Shown here in pieces: positions 54,394 through 63,778 of a DNA stretch of 64,000 nt; the first letter of the stretch is position 1, and each line of letters starts with the position of its first letter. Source of the stretch: Hymenobacter sp. GOD-10R (GTDB lineage Bacteria > Bacteroidota > Bacteroidia > Cytophagales > Hymenobacteraceae); NCBI RefSeq assembly GCF_035609205.1, contig NZ_CP141188.1:71234-135233 (forward strand), given 5' to 3'. Under the pieces are notes generated by a model. It had not been told where the DNA came from. It made no database searches and was given only the letters and a program-made list of their open reading frames with translations. A program made the position numbers and the translations under genes.

Positions 54394-56838
54394 ATGCGCT
54401 TGCCTTCTCCTTGCTCCCGCTTGCTGCTTGGTTTGCTCTCGTTGCTGCCCGTCGTTACGCTGCCCGCCTACAGCCAAAGCCCGGGAGCCCACATTACCTT
54501 CAGCGGCACCGTGCAGGACGCGCGCACCGGCGAGAAGCTGCTGGGCGCCGCCGTCTACCTGGCCGGCGAGCCGGTCGGCACGGCCACCAACGCGGCGGGC
54601 TTCTATTCGCTGACCCTGCCGGCGCGGGATTCTGTGCGTCTAACCGCCAGCTATCTGGGGTACAGCCGCGCCACGGTCGTCCTGGCGGCTCGCCAGACCG
54701 CCACCCATACGTTTGCCTTGACATCCAACACGGAGTTGGGGGAAGTGCAGGTCCGCGGGGCCGTGGATGCCCCACTGGAACGCCGCGTGGAGATGAGCAC
54801 CCTGCAGATTCCGGTGCGGCAACTCCATCAGCTACCCGCCCTGCTGGGCGAGCCCGACGTGCTGCGCGCCTTCCAGTTGATGCCCGGCGTGCAGGCCGGC
54901 CGCGAGGGCAGCGGCGCGCTCTATGTGCGCGGCGGCTCCCCCGACCAGAACCTGACGCTGCTCGATGACGTGCCGATTTACTACGTCAGCCACGTCGGCG
55001 GCTTCCTGTCCGTGTTTGATGCGAATGCCATCAGCGACGTGCGCCTCCTGAAGGGCGGCTTCCCGGCTCGTTACGGGGGGCGGCTCTCCTCGGTGCTGGA
55101 CGTACGGCTGAAGGAAGGCAACCAAGAAAAACTTAGTGGCCACGCGGGCGTAGGCGTGCTGGCCACGCATTTCTCGCTGGAAGGGCCCCTAAAAGGCGGC
55201 AAGACGACGTTCCTCGTTTCGGCCCGGCGGGGTAATCTGGATTTGTTTTCCCGCCTGGCCAGCCGGCTCTCGTCCGACGGCAACAGTACGGTGGGTTACT
55301 CTTTTTACGACGCCAGTGCCAAGGTCAGCCATCAACTCACGCCCCGTGACCAGCTCTTCGCGGCCGTCTACGTAGGCGGCGACCGGCTGTTTGTCACGCA
55401 GAAGCCGCAAACCATCACGGGACCCCAGGGCGAGCTACGCTACCAGAACGCTAGTAATTTGCGCTACGGCAACGCCCTGGCTTCGCTGCGCTGGAACCGG
55501 CAGCTAACGCCCCAGCTGTTCGGCAACGTAACACTCGCCGCCACCCGCTTTCGCTACACCAACAAGCAGACGTTCAAATTGGAGGACCGCTTGCCGACCA
55601 GCTCGCTGGGCGAGAACAGTGCGGCGCGTTTTACCTCCGGCGTGCAGGACGTGTTGGTGAAGGCGGACGTGGACTACTATCCCCAACCCGCTCATCAACT
55701 TCGATTCGGGATCATAGCCGTGCAACACGCTTTTACCCCCGGCAGTAACTTCTTCACGAGCCGCACGGCAGTGATGGCGCTGGACACCCTCTTTGGGGCG
55801 CAGCGCGTGGGCGCGCAGGAAGCGGCCCTCTACGGCGAGGATGAAATCCGCCTAGGCGCCCGGCTCTCGGCGAATCTGGGCCTGCGGCTGGTCCGCTACT
55901 GGGTCGAGGGCACATCGTTCGGCGGGGTGCAACCCCGGATGCTGGCCACCTACTTGATGGGTGAGCACACCGCCGTAAAAGCGTCCTACGCCAGCATGCA
56001 GCAGTACCTGCACCTGCTCTCCAACAACGGGGCCGGCCTGCCGACGGACTTATGGGTGCCCGCTACCCGCCGCGTGGCTCCGCAGCGGGCGCAGCAGGTG
56101 GCTGTGGGTGTGGCCCACACGCTCACCCGGTGGGGACTGGAAGTCAGCCTTGAAGCCTTTCAGAAGTCGATGCGCGAGCTGATCGAGTTTCGCGAGGGCG
56201 CGACCTTTTACAACAGCTCCCAGAACTGGCAGGAGAAGGTCGTGACCGGGGGCCGGGGTCAGGTACGGGGAGTAGAAGTGCTAGTGCAGCGTAAGACCGG
56301 CCGCCTCACAGGGTGGGTGGGCTACACGCTGGCCCGCAACGAGCGGCAATTCGACGAACTCAACCAGGGCCGGTGGTACCCCTACAAGTACGACCGCCGC
56401 CACGACGCGTCCGTGGTGCTGCTGTATCAGGTACGCCCCCAGATCACGCTCTCGGCGACCTGGACCTACGGCACGGGCAATGCCCTGACCCTGGCGCAGG
56501 GTAACTACCAGGTTATCGACCAGAGTTTCGGGCTCAACACGGGCACTGCAGCCGACCGTTACCTTTATCCCGATGCCGAACTATATGGCGACAAGAACAG
56601 CTACCGGATGCGGGCCTACCACCGCCTGGATGCCGGCGCGACCTTCACCAAAACGGTTCGGCACGGGGAGCGGGTGTGGCGCGTGGGGGTATACAACGCC
56701 TACAGTCGCCACAACCCTTACTACCTCTACTACAGTGCGGGGGAGAACGACAGTTACTTTACGAAGGAACAGCGGCAACTCTACCAACTGAGCTTGTTTC
56801 CCATTCTGCCGGCCATTAGCTACGAACGCAGCTTCTGA
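54394..56838 (+). CDS. TonB-dependent receptor with carboxypeptidase-like N-domain
   Basis: 814 aa. Signal peptide (VVTLPAYSQ), a CarboxypepD_reg-like domain (FSGTVQDARTGEKLLGAAVYL) and a plug with LPALLGEPDVLRAFQLMPG and ALYVRGGSPDQNLTLLDDVP, then a barrel ending AISYERSF. The motif LLDDVPIY and the DPDVLRAFQLMPGV-like stretch place it with receptors paired with DUF4249 rather than with SusC. It imports an unknown large or scarce nutrient across the outer membrane using TonB energy. Gene and lipoprotein form one operon. Confidence 0.92.
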   Translation: MRLPSPCSRLLLGLLSLLPVVTLPAYSQSPGAHITFSGTVQDARTGEKLLGAAVYLAGEPVGTATNAAGFYSLTLPARDSVRLTASYLGYSRATVVLAARQTATHTFALTSNTELGEVQVRGAVDAPLERRVEMSTLQIPVRQLHQLPALLGEPDVLRAFQLMPGVQAGREGSGALYVRGGSPDQNLTLLDDVPIYYVSHVGGFLSVFDANAISDVRLLKGGFPARYGGRLSSVLDVRLKEGNQEKLSGHAGVGVLATHFSLEGPLKGGKTTFLVSARRGNLDLFSRLASRLSSDGNSTVGYSFYDASAKVSHQLTPRDQLFAAVYVGGDRLFVTQKPQTITGPQGELRYQNASNLRYGNALASLRWNRQLTPQLFGNVTLAATRFRYTNKQTFKLEDRLPTSSLGENSAARFTSGVQDVLVKADVDYYPQPAHQLRFGIIAVQHAFTPGSNFFTSRTAVMALDTLFGAQRVGAQEAALYGEDEIRLGARLSANLGLRLVRYWVEGTSFGGVQPRMLATYLMGEHTAVKASYASMQQYLHLLSNNGAGLPTDLWVPATRRVAPQRAQQVAVGVAHTLTRWGLEVSLEAFQKSMRELIEFREGATFYNSSQNWQEKVVTGGRGQVRGVEVLVQRKTGRLTGWVGYTLARNERQFDELNQGRWYPYKYDRRHDASVVLLYQVRPQITLSATWTYGTGNALTLAQGNYQVIDQSFGLNTGTAADRYLYPDAELYGDKNSYRMRAYHRLDAGATFTKTVRHGERVWRVGVYNAYSRHNPYYLYYSAGENDSYFTKEQRQLYQLSLFPILPAISYERSF

Positions 56839-57272
56839 ACAGGGCGACCAGTACCCCATAGAGGGGCATTGTGACAGGTTTGCCTCTATTCCGACGGACA
56901 GGAACCTGCCGTAGGCTTAGCGTCATTGCTATAAGAAGACCGTATCGGACCGCTGTGTAATACTAGGAAGGGAGGTCCCTAGTAGTACACAACCTAATCA
57001 AAGGGGCAGCTGGGGAGCAGTATTCTTTCGTGGGACACCTGGCAAGAGACCGTTGGTGCAACGTCCAAGTCGGTACCGGCTAGCTTCCTGACATCTCGGC
57101 ATGGCCGTTTCCAACAGGCCTAGACACTGGAAAGTGGGCAGACCACTTACTACCAAGTCATCAGGGCCACAAAGTAGCGTCTGTCATTACGGGGAAGGCC
57201 ACCGGACCAGCTTTTGCAGCACGTATCATCGTCGTAGATTAACACGGTACTTCGTGGTCCTACTTACCAGAC
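56839..57272. other. Intergenic region with a small inverted repeat
   Basis: 434 bp. The inverted pair GTGTAATACTAGG / CCTAGTAGTACAC at 56955-56990 (12 of 13 paired) lies about 120 bp after the receptor gene and could end its transcript, though no T run follows. The rest shows no gene. Confidence 0.45.
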
Positions 57273-57881
57273 ATGAGAACGTTACTGCTACTGCTGAGTA
57301 TACTGGGACCCACGGTTTCCTTGGGCCAAGGGGCGGTTCGCTCCTATTGGCAATGGGGGGGCAACGCTGGGGCCACGAATGCCTGGTTGCACCATGACCA
57401 ATATCAAGATGCGCATGTTGGACCAACCTTCGGGGTAACGGGAGGGTACTCTGTACCAGCGCTACGCCTAAGTTTTCTCGCGGACCTGCTCTATACTCAA
57501 CGTCGGTTCACTTTACCCTTAACGACTAACGCCAAGACGTACTCCTATCTAACCGTCCCCCTTTCTGTGCGCACCGGGGCGGCTTCCGAGCGCGTGCACC
57601 TGCAACTTGGCGTGAGCTTCTCGAAGGTGCTGTCGGCCACCCTACCCGTGCCTTATACGTTAGCCGATTGGCAGTTTCAGCCCCGCGATTGGGCTATAAG
57701 CACGGGGCTGGACGTACGTATCGGACGGGTACAAGCTGTAGAAACCACGCTGGGCCCGTTTCTGCAGTATGGGATTGGACCCACCTTGGAAGCGCGTAAC
57801 CCACGCTACCGCGAGGGACGCGCGACGATCCTGGTCGGCTTGGCGGGCCACGTCTTCGTTCATCGCCACACCACCTTTTAA
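57273..57881 (+). CDS. Outer-membrane beta-barrel-like protein
   Basis: 202 aa with a signal peptide (LLLLLSILGPTVSLGQ). Alternating strand pattern (VTGGYSVPALRLSFLADLLYTQ, YLTVPLSVRTGAASERVHLQLGVSF) fits a PorT-like barrel of eight to ten strands. The last strand is VGLAGHVFVHRHTTF. It is followed after 22 bp by a second barrel gene of the same size class, and the two probably form an operon. Function unknown. Confidence 0.75.
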   Translation: MRTLLLLLSILGPTVSLGQGAVRSYWQWGGNAGATNAWLHHDQYQDAHVGPTFGVTGGYSVPALRLSFLADLLYTQRRFTLPLTTNAKTYSYLTVPLSVRTGAASERVHLQLGVSFSKVLSATLPVPYTLADWQFQPRDWAISTGLDVRIGRVQAVETTLGPFLQYGIGPTLEARNPRYREGRATILVGLAGHVFVHRHTTF

Positions 57882-57903
57882 CCTCCTGTATTTCCCTAGC
57901 TCG

Positions 57904-58557
57904 ATGGCCTGCTCTCCCCGCTTGTTCGTGCTGCTCGTGTTCTGGCTCTGGCAGCCCACCCTCGGCGCGGCGCAACGCCTGCTGACGGGGCTGAGTATCG
58001 GCCGCACGTGGGCTTCGGCCCGCTACCCCGACCGGGCGGGCGTGCTCGCGCAGAACTCACGGGGCGGTCTGCAGGCCGGGGTCGCGGCCCTGATCACGTG
58101 GGGGCACCTGGGCCTGCAATCGGGCGTGCGCTACACCCAACTCGGCGATCAGCTACGCGGAAAATTTCCGGGCTCCTCCAACAGCGACTATCGCGAGACC
58201 CGCCGCCTGAACTACTTGCAAGTGCCGCTGCTGGGGCTGTATTCGTTGCGGGCGGATGGGCAGGGGCTGCACTTGGTCGCCGGGCCGTATGGGGCCCGGT
58301 TGGTGGGGGGCTACTACCAAGAAGAGCTCATTGGCAACCCAAAAATTTACACGTGGCCCGTCACGCAAGGGGGCCGCTGGGATGTGGGCCTGCAAGTGGG
58401 GGTTGGCTATCGGTTTCGTGGCCTGCTGGCGCAAGCCGGGTATGACTGGGGGCTGCACGCGCGCCGTGTGCCCGATGTGCTGGACGTACGGCATGGCGCT
58501 GCCGGCCGCTCCTACAACCGGGCCTGGCACCTAGGGCTCAGCTACGTGTGTGACTAA
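57904..58557 (+). CDS. PorT-like outer-membrane beta-barrel protein
   Basis: 217 aa from the Met at 57904, giving a signal ending LGAAQ; the longer frame overlaps the previous gene and is unlikely. Strand features are clear: LLTGLSIGRTWASARY, GLQAGVAALITWGHLGLQSGVRY, LNYLQVPLLGLYS, LVAGPYGARLVGG and AWHLGLSYVCD. The LNYLQVPLLG segment is typical of the PorT/outer_membrane_beta-barrel family of Bacteroidota. The pair with 57273-57881 suggests paralogues. Function unknown. Confidence 0.82.
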   Translation: MACSPRLFVLLVFWLWQPTLGAAQRLLTGLSIGRTWASARYPDRAGVLAQNSRGGLQAGVAALITWGHLGLQSGVRYTQLGDQLRGKFPGSSNSDYRETRRLNYLQVPLLGLYSLRADGQGLHLVAGPYGARLVGGYYQEELIGNPKIYTWPVTQGGRWDVGLQVGVGYRFRGLLAQAGYDWGLHARRVPDVLDVRHGAAGRSYNRAWHLGLSYVCD

Positions 58558-58975
58558 GGGGTGCCGTTGGCCCGCCAGCGGCCGCCCCGGGCTCACCCGC
58601 CTTCCTCTGGGGCCCGCTGCGCTGGAACCAGGCGCGCTGCCGGCCGGATACAACTCTCTACCTCGGCGAAGCGCCGCCGCCGATTGGCAGGGCCAACGGG
58701 AGGCGAGTGGCCAGGAGCAGGGCGGCCCCGCTTAGACGTGGAGCCGCCACCGGCGCTGGCTTCAGGCCATTTTGGGGTGATTAACTGTTCCTGGGGGCTT
58801 TCCCTTTGCTCATTCGAGGGCCCGGGCGATCCCGTTCCGGGGCTGGTGCTCCGGAACGTGCACGCGGCTTGGACATCTTCTCATTCTCCCTTTACAAAAT
58901 GTCCAAGCCGATGCCTCGGTCCTGAAAACCCAAGCAACGATGTCGAGAGCATCACGCTAGGACAAGAACCACTTC
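58558..58975. other. Intergenic region
   Basis: 418 bp. Its main feature is the palindromic element at 58867-58908, inverted relative to the copy at 52031-52072. A frame at 58561-59025 has no recognisable coding content. Confidence 0.4.
58867..58908. repeat. 42-nt palindromic element, copy B
   Basis: Arms GCTTGGACAT (58867-58876) and ATGTCCAAGC (58899-58908) pair perfectly. Its reverse complement agrees with copy A over both arms and the TTTGTAAAGGGA core; the inner AGAATGAG part differs. It is the only second copy I found, and it is placed in inverted orientation. Confidence 0.8.
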
Positions 58976-59380
58976 CTATCCGGTCTGAAGAAGCGCGTAG
59001 AACATTAGCACTAACGCAGGGATGAAAATGAGCAGGCAAATCACTAATGGCTTGCGAATACTTTTGGCCGGGAACTCGCTCTTATTCGGCACCAGCTGCT
59101 CAAAGTACGCGGTCAAGCCAAATCCACCAGCCAAGCCAACGACCAAGCCGGTGCTACTACTGCTGGCTCGTTCGGGCAAGAACGAAGTCAATAGTAGGGC
59201 CAAGACGAAGTAACCGATGCTACCCCACAAGGCTTTGCGGGCTTCAGCAGGGCGCCCCACGGCTTTTAGATTGTGGGCCAGCAGCACGCCACCGGCAATG
59301 GCACTGAAAAGAACAGAAAACGTGCGGATCGCCCGCGTTGAGTAAAGAGGGGGCTTGGAGAGCTCCGATTCAGATAGCAT
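58976..59380 (-). CDS. Small four-helix membrane protein, unknown
   Basis: 134 aa. Four hydrophobic segments are visible: FSVLFSAIAGGVLLAHN, LWGSIGYFVLALLLTSFL, TGLVVGLAGGFGLTAYF and PLVICLLIFIPALVLMFYALL. No motif for transport or catalysis is present, and I do not recognise the family. Composition is less GC-rich than the genes on its left. It is separate from the DUF2019-like gene at 59526-59873 by about 145 bp on the same strand. Confidence 0.6.
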   Translation of the reverse strand: MLSESELSKPPLYSTRAIRTFSVLFSAIAGGVLLAHNLKAVGRPAEARKALWGSIGYFVLALLLTSFLPERASSSSTGLVVGLAGGFGLTAYFEQLVPNKSEFPAKSIRKPLVICLLIFIPALVLMFYALLQTG

Positions 59381-59525
59381 AACGTAATCTCAGATAGGAA
59401 TATGGTGTCGCTGCAAGGATGGAGCCGGATTCCAGCCCGCTAGGCATAGCGGTGCTCAGCCGGAACTATCAGCACTGATAACATTTGCCGAGCAACGTTC
59501 GGAAGATGTTATGCGCTCGGCTGTC

Positions 59526-59873
59526 TTAATCTGGCTTTAAGCGCCTTGCTTGCCACTCTTCTAAAGTTATCGAAGCCGTAAAGCCTACTATGCCCGAAGT
59601 AGCAGCTACTCGGGTCAGCGTAGCAATGGCTTGTGCCTCTTGGTAGGGTAGTAAGTGCGTAGCGGCCCAACAAGCTACACTGTCATCTTCATCTTGCAAA
59701 AGAGAACCGAGCAACGCTACAGCGGTGGGTCCTTGGCTTTTCAACGCTGAATACACGCTCGCCAGCTGATCGTATTGCTGATTACCTGCTTGGTAATCAC
59801 CCGTAGCAGTTGCCCGTCCATGTAGCAGTGCTGCTTGTCGGTATCGTGTAATTTGCTTTCCTAGCTCGTCCAT
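59526..59873 (-). CDS. DUF2019-like helical repeat protein
   Basis: 115 aa from ATG 59873 (124 aa if from 59900). The pattern ITRYRQAALLHGRATATGDY, QLASVYSALKSQG, LLQDEDDSVACWAATHLLPYQ and ATLTRVAATS resembles DUF2019, a HEAT-like family of small cytosolic proteins often found in clusters of orphan immunity genes of polymorphic toxins. No toxin gene is next to it, so that role is only suggested. No signal or membrane segment is present. Confidence 0.65.
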   Translation of the reverse strand: MDELGKQITRYRQAALLHGRATATGDYQAGNQQYDQLASVYSALKSQGPTAVALLGSLLQDEDDSVACWAATHLLPYQEAQAIATLTRVAATSGIVGFTASITLEEWQARRLKPD

Positions 59874-60115
59874 GAATAGCACTTTCGGGGCAACGTTCAC
59901 GTCGAAGTACCATATTTGGGGCTAGGGTAGTTACAATTGAGAACTACTACTTTCCCATGATTCGTCCGAGAAATAACGTTATGTTAATGACTAATACAAA
60001 GAAGAGAATTATTATCCACTCTCATGCCTGACTAACTTTAATACAACTAAGGGCTCTTCTCACTAGATAAGTAATTACATTTACACCACTATTTATTTAT
60101 TATATATTGTATACA

Positions 60116-60532
60116 ATGAAAAGCCTATTCGCCGTTTTTCACACCTCCCTTGTTTTCTTTGCAGTCGGGTGCTCCCCTGCTGCTCAAGTTGTATCCTGCC
60201 ACGCTTTTAGAACAGGAACTTTTGTCTTCCGACCACAAGGGGGTAAAGCCGCGTGGTCCTATACGATTACGCGCACCGATTCCCTGCAAACAGAATTGGA
60301 GCAACCCACAGGAGGAAAATCAACGTTGGCCATTACATGGCTAAACGATTGTACATATCAATTGCGCTTGGTAAGTACCACTATTCCCTATCCTGACTCT
60401 ATTCAACGGCTTAGAAAGACAGTGCCGCTGACGACGGAAATTCTACAGACAACGAACCGGTATTATGTTTTCCGCTCACAACGGGCACCAACTGATGCTG
60501 CTTTCGTGGATACCCTATGGGTACAACAATAG
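60116..60532 (+). CDS. Small lipoprotein, unknown
   Basis: 138 aa from ATG 60116, which gives the signal MKSLFAVFHTSLVFFAVGC with the lipid Cys at 19. The mature part (FRTGTFVFRPQGGKAAWSYTI, TDSLQTELEQP, TWLNDCTYQLRLVST) is a beta-rich fold resembling a Bacteroidota family of about 130-aa secreted proteins with a conserved W-x-(N/D)-x-C-x-Y-x-L motif. Function unknown. The local sequence upstream is AT-rich, consistent with its own promoter. Confidence 0.65.
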   Translation: MKSLFAVFHTSLVFFAVGCSPAAQVVSCHAFRTGTFVFRPQGGKAAWSYTITRTDSLQTELEQPTGGKSTLAITWLNDCTYQLRLVSTTIPYPDSIQRLRKTVPLTTEILQTTNRYYVFRSQRAPTDAAFVDTLWVQQ

Positions 60533-60713
60533 CAATCTGTTTCTGAGCCTCTGTTTAAAGATGCGTTTGTCCGATAAGTCCGGTGATGTTCATCAACTGT
60601 TCTAAGATGGATAGGCGCACCCTAATCACGCCTAGTACAAGAAAAATCCCGTCTTCACAGGCTCGCAAAGGTGCTCAGCGTAGGGAGTGAGAAAAGAGGG
60701 GTACATAGAACAC

Positions 60714-61025
60714 TTAGTCAAATGCCGGGTTGAATAGCTTTTGCCCTTTGAGTGGCGCTAGCTGGTCAAGCGACAGTGACGTTGTATCCTTTAGCACGTC
60801 TTCTAGTTCGGCTAGGCATAGGCGGTAGATCACCTCTTCCCGCACGTAGTCTTCCCCTTGTAGATATTCTTCCTCGATCTCATCTATATATAACTTGTAC
60901 CCATCTTTCCATTTTTGAACAGCCACGGAGGACCAATACGTCACCCCATCCCGAACGAAGGTGAACGACTTTCCTACTTGTTTGCCCGCTTCAATCCACC
61001 TGCGCACGCGCTGCAAATCATTCAT
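60714..61025 (-). CDS. Small cytosolic protein, unknown
   Basis: 103 aa with no signal or membrane segment. It is acidic in its middle (YIDEIEEEYLQGEDYVREEV) and ends GQKLFNPAFD. I recognise no domain; the size, acidity and neighbours fit a small immunity-like or regulatory protein, with no proof. It is on the minus strand, 29 bp after the next gene's end (61055), so the two may be co-transcribed. Confidence 0.5.
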   Translation of the reverse strand: MNDLQRVRRWIEAGKQVGKSFTFVRDGVTYWSSVAVQKWKDGYKLYIDEIEEEYLQGEDYVREEVIYRLCLAELEDVLKDTTSLSLDQLAPLKGQKLFNPAFD

Positions 61026-61054
61026 AAATAAAGAGTAGCGCTACGTAATTCAAC

Positions 61055-61501
61055 TCAAAGGCAAGATTTACCGGTGTAGTACAACCGCTTGGCACGATGC
61101 CGTGTCGGTTGGGGAATGGATGGGTCGAAGGCCAACGCTTGCACCTGCATTTGCACTTGCGGTCCCAGTTCCACATCTGCGGCCCACGCCAACGCCAAGT
61201 CTACCCAATACCAAGAGCCACTAGCGGTGAGTGCCAACGACAGTAGCTCCTGCACGGGAAAGGCGGCCCAGCGGCGCGCGGCCAATTCTGGACTAGCTGA
61301 AGAAAGACCCCTAAACACCTTCTGGCGAAACGTCGGGTAATCTTGTTCTAACAAAGGCAACCAAAGTAAGGAGGCGCGTGCCCGGAGTTTGTTGGTGTCG
61401 CACACCTGCGATCCCCTTTGCACCACCCACTGATCAGCTTCCCCCACATACACCTCGAGGGCACCTTGGGTTGCAATGAAGGAAAGCGGAGCAGAAGCCA
61501 T
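61055..61501 (-). CDS. Hypothetical protein
   Basis: 148 aa from ATG 61501 (a 151-aa version starts at 61510). The protein begins MASAPLSFIATQGALEVYVG and is rich in Trp and Ala (ASGSWYWVDLALAWAADVEL), without signal or membrane segments. No family is recognised. It lies upstream of 60714-61025 with a 29-bp gap in the same direction. Confidence 0.48.
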   Translation of the reverse strand: MASAPLSFIATQGALEVYVGEADQWVVQRGSQVCDTNKLRARASLLWLPLLEQDYPTFRQKVFRGLSSASPELAARRWAAFPVQELLSLALTASGSWYWVDLALAWAADVELGPQVQMQVQALAFDPSIPQPTRHRAKRLYYTGKSCL

Positions 61502-61626
61502 AAAGCACACAAACAGGAAGGAATCGCTACTACTGCAAAACTATTGTTTATAGTGAGCGCAGCAGGATTGGTGAAAAGATGATCCAAGCAAGCAGCTGAA
61601 CTGATTCGATGCGTTATCTTGAGCCG

Positions 61627-62178
61627 ATGATACGCACGTTTCTACTAAAACAGGATCTGGGCCGCTGTGTGGTGCTGGGGCTGCTGAGTTGGACGCTGCT
61701 GTTCACGTGTTGTACTTCCCCTGCAGAGCCGGTCGCCGTTCAGGCAGCAAAAAGAACTACTGGTACCCGGACCTACCCCAGTCTACTTGGCGCCGACGCG
61801 AGCAACCGTTTTCCTGCTGCGGTGGACGTTTCCAAGCTCGGTACCTACCCGGCCCGCACCTTCTCTGGCGGCGGGTACTTTTATGATGAGGTGCTAGAAT
61901 ATCGTGTGTGGGTCTATACCCCGCCGCAAGGAGAGTACTTCCGGGCCTTTGCCACCTACGCAAGCGCTGTGCGCTTTGCCCATCAGACGGCCGGTGCGCA
62001 AGCCCCCTGCGTGTTGGTGCGGCAACACGAATATGTCGATGAACCCGAAGCAGGCACCTTCGTGAAAGTGCACACGGAGCGGCTAACCGAATGGCAGCCC
62101 GAGTGGTTGGCGGGCAGTAAACGGTCCGCCACCCGCCTGGAGCAGTTCTTGGCCGAGAAGTCCCGCGCCCGCAAGTAA
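61627..62178 (+). CDS. Hypothetical lipoprotein
   Basis: 183 aa from ATG 61627, giving a signal with two Cys in LLFTCC as possible lipid sites. The mature part holds a conserved-looking stretch (YPARTFSGGGYFYDEVLEYR, then VYTPPQGEYFRAFATYASAV) seen in other small Bacteroidota proteins annotated as acetyltransferase-like, but the GNAT core is not convincing. The role is unknown. Confidence 0.6.
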   Translation: MIRTFLLKQDLGRCVVLGLLSWTLLFTCCTSPAEPVAVQAAKRTTGTRTYPSLLGADASNRFPAAVDVSKLGTYPARTFSGGGYFYDEVLEYRVWVYTPPQGEYFRAFATYASAVRFAHQTAGAQAPCVLVRQHEYVDEPEAGTFVKVHTERLTEWQPEWLAGSKRSATRLEQFLAEKSRARK

Positions 62179-62285
62179 GCGTTCGCTTTCGTACAACGCG
62201 CGTACGTTTTCTTGGGAGTGGCTAGATTGCGTGCGCTGAAGGAAACATTCTATTCCGCTATACTACCAATAACAGCAGAGTTTTT

Positions 62286-62702
62286 ATGGCGCTTTGGCAC
62301 TTAGGTTCTGGGGAGGTAACGAGCTTACGCTTATGGCGAACGGGGGAACACACCTTCCGCGTCATTCAATATGATGAGCCGGTGGACGTGTTGACGAACT
62401 ATGACTATATTCTCCTGGATCGGAAATATGAACCCCTTCTACACCAGCTCGGCGAGCAACTGCTATTCACGCCCGTGACGGTGACGGATCAGGTACGCCA
62501 GCTCGTGTGGAACAACTACGTGGAAGTAAAAATCAAGCACAGCATCGACGCCGAGCAGATGGACCAGCCGTTCGCGGGCACTTGGCGCATCTTTTCTTTC
62601 GATCGAGAACATGTATTCGTCTCCCCTCGCCTGAAAGAAGCGTTCCAACAGGTCCGCGGACAGCAGCTGGTATTCAGTCTTGGCCTGTCCCGGTTTGGGT
62701 AA
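62286..62702 (+). CDS. Hypothetical protein, possibly immunity-like
   Basis: 138 aa cytosolic protein. It contains DVLTNYDYILLDRKYEPLL and SFDREHVFVSPRLKEAF, the latter resembling the end of Imm11-type polymorphic toxin immunity proteins (VSxRLKxA), but the similarity is short. No toxin is adjacent. It starts 107 bp after the previous gene on the same strand. Confidence 0.5.
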   Translation: MALWHLGSGEVTSLRLWRTGEHTFRVIQYDEPVDVLTNYDYILLDRKYEPLLHQLGEQLLFTPVTVTDQVRQLVWNNYVEVKIKHSIDAEQMDQPFAGTWRIFSFDREHVFVSPRLKEAFQQVRGQQLVFSLGLSRFG

Positions 62703-62780
62703 AGTAAGTCAAGGAACGAAGCCATAACGGCTGACTACATTTAACTACCGTGCGGCGGCGTGGCCCAGTTTAGTTTCGGC

Positions 62781-63503
62781 CTAGCGTTTGCCTTCGTTCG
62801 CACGACTAACAGCCGTTGTTTGCGCTACGGCCAGTGAATCCAAGTGGACCGAGGACAATATAGTATACGCCTGTTGCGAAAAGGCCGGACACGCGGCTTG
62901 GGTGCACTCAAAGCGGAAACTGATGAGCCAAGCCCCTTTGCCTTGCTGCACAATGGTTTGGGCTAGTAGTTCCTGATAGGGTTCCCAGCGGAAGCGCTTA
63001 CGTTGGCCCGGCAGCCAATAGCGGTACCGGGCCCCGCAAAATTCCTGTACGGTAAAGACCCGGTGATCAAGGCGTAGCACTTTCCGGGCCCGCCACGCAA
63101 AGGTGTTCCCCATTTCGTGTTCGGCGCGCTCCAGGGCCTGGCAGCGGCCGTGAAAGCCGGTGGTATCGCCCGCGACCATTCCAGAGTAGTGATCCGTAAG
63201 AATGGTTAACCGATCCACGGCTTGCGTGCAGGCCGGCTGCTGGATATAGCCGCGCTCTTGCAGCAAACACCCCCTAGCACTGGTAAAGCGATACTTTAGG
63301 GTGGGAGCAGCATCTCCCTGATCCACCCAATGCAGCAGCGTATCATAACGGACCGGTACGTTCAGCCGCAGATACCCCGCTAACAGCGAGTACCGGTCAT
63401 CGGCTAAGAAGCGTACGTGGCGCGCCACAAAGCCTGCTGGCACTGTCGGCGCGGGACTTTTACAAGCCGACAGCAACACGAGCAGGATCAGAAGAAGACG
63501 CAT
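62781..63503 (-). CDS. Hypothetical lipoprotein
   Basis: 240 aa. Signal MRLLLILLVLLSACK predicts a lipoprotein at Cys14. The mature part is rich in aromatics and has several Cys in no recognised pattern (SARGCLLQERGY, IQQPACTQAV, GRCQALERAEHEMGN, FECTQAACPAF). A HEMGN segment is near residue 129 but does not make a metalloprotease HExxH motif. Function unknown. It is convergent with the 62286-62702 gene. Confidence 0.55.
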   Translation of the reverse strand: MRLLLILLVLLSACKSPAPTVPAGFVARHVRFLADDRYSLLAGYLRLNVPVRYDTLLHWVDQGDAAPTLKYRFTSARGCLLQERGYIQQPACTQAVDRLTILTDHYSGMVAGDTTGFHGRCQALERAEHEMGNTFAWRARKVLRLDHRVFTVQEFCGARYRYWLPGQRKRFRWEPYQELLAQTIVQQGKGAWLISFRFECTQAACPAFSQQAYTILSSVHLDSLAVAQTTAVSRANEGKR

Positions 63504-63778
63504 AGAAGGTATCTACCGGAAACAAGTAGTAGACAAAAGCAAGAAGCAGGCCTACCAGCCGCTCATCTACTTCCTTGTAAAAGTTGATTGACATAATCTA
63601 GCTTCTCGGACAACTCTTGGAATAAGTACGGTTTTTACCTGTCGCCAATTTCTACGGAAGTAGAACGTATAAAAGAGTAGTACCTTGGCTAGAACATCCA
63701 GCTGACTACTAGAAGGTAGTTGCTTAGTGTACCACCATGGTCCTCTGCTGCACACTGGCTACTGTCTCTTCCCATCCG

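Noticed and set aside
53872..54492. 206-codon minus-strand frame over the DUF4249 and receptor genes
   Set aside because: Shadow of two well-supported genes in GC-rich DNA; no domain seen.
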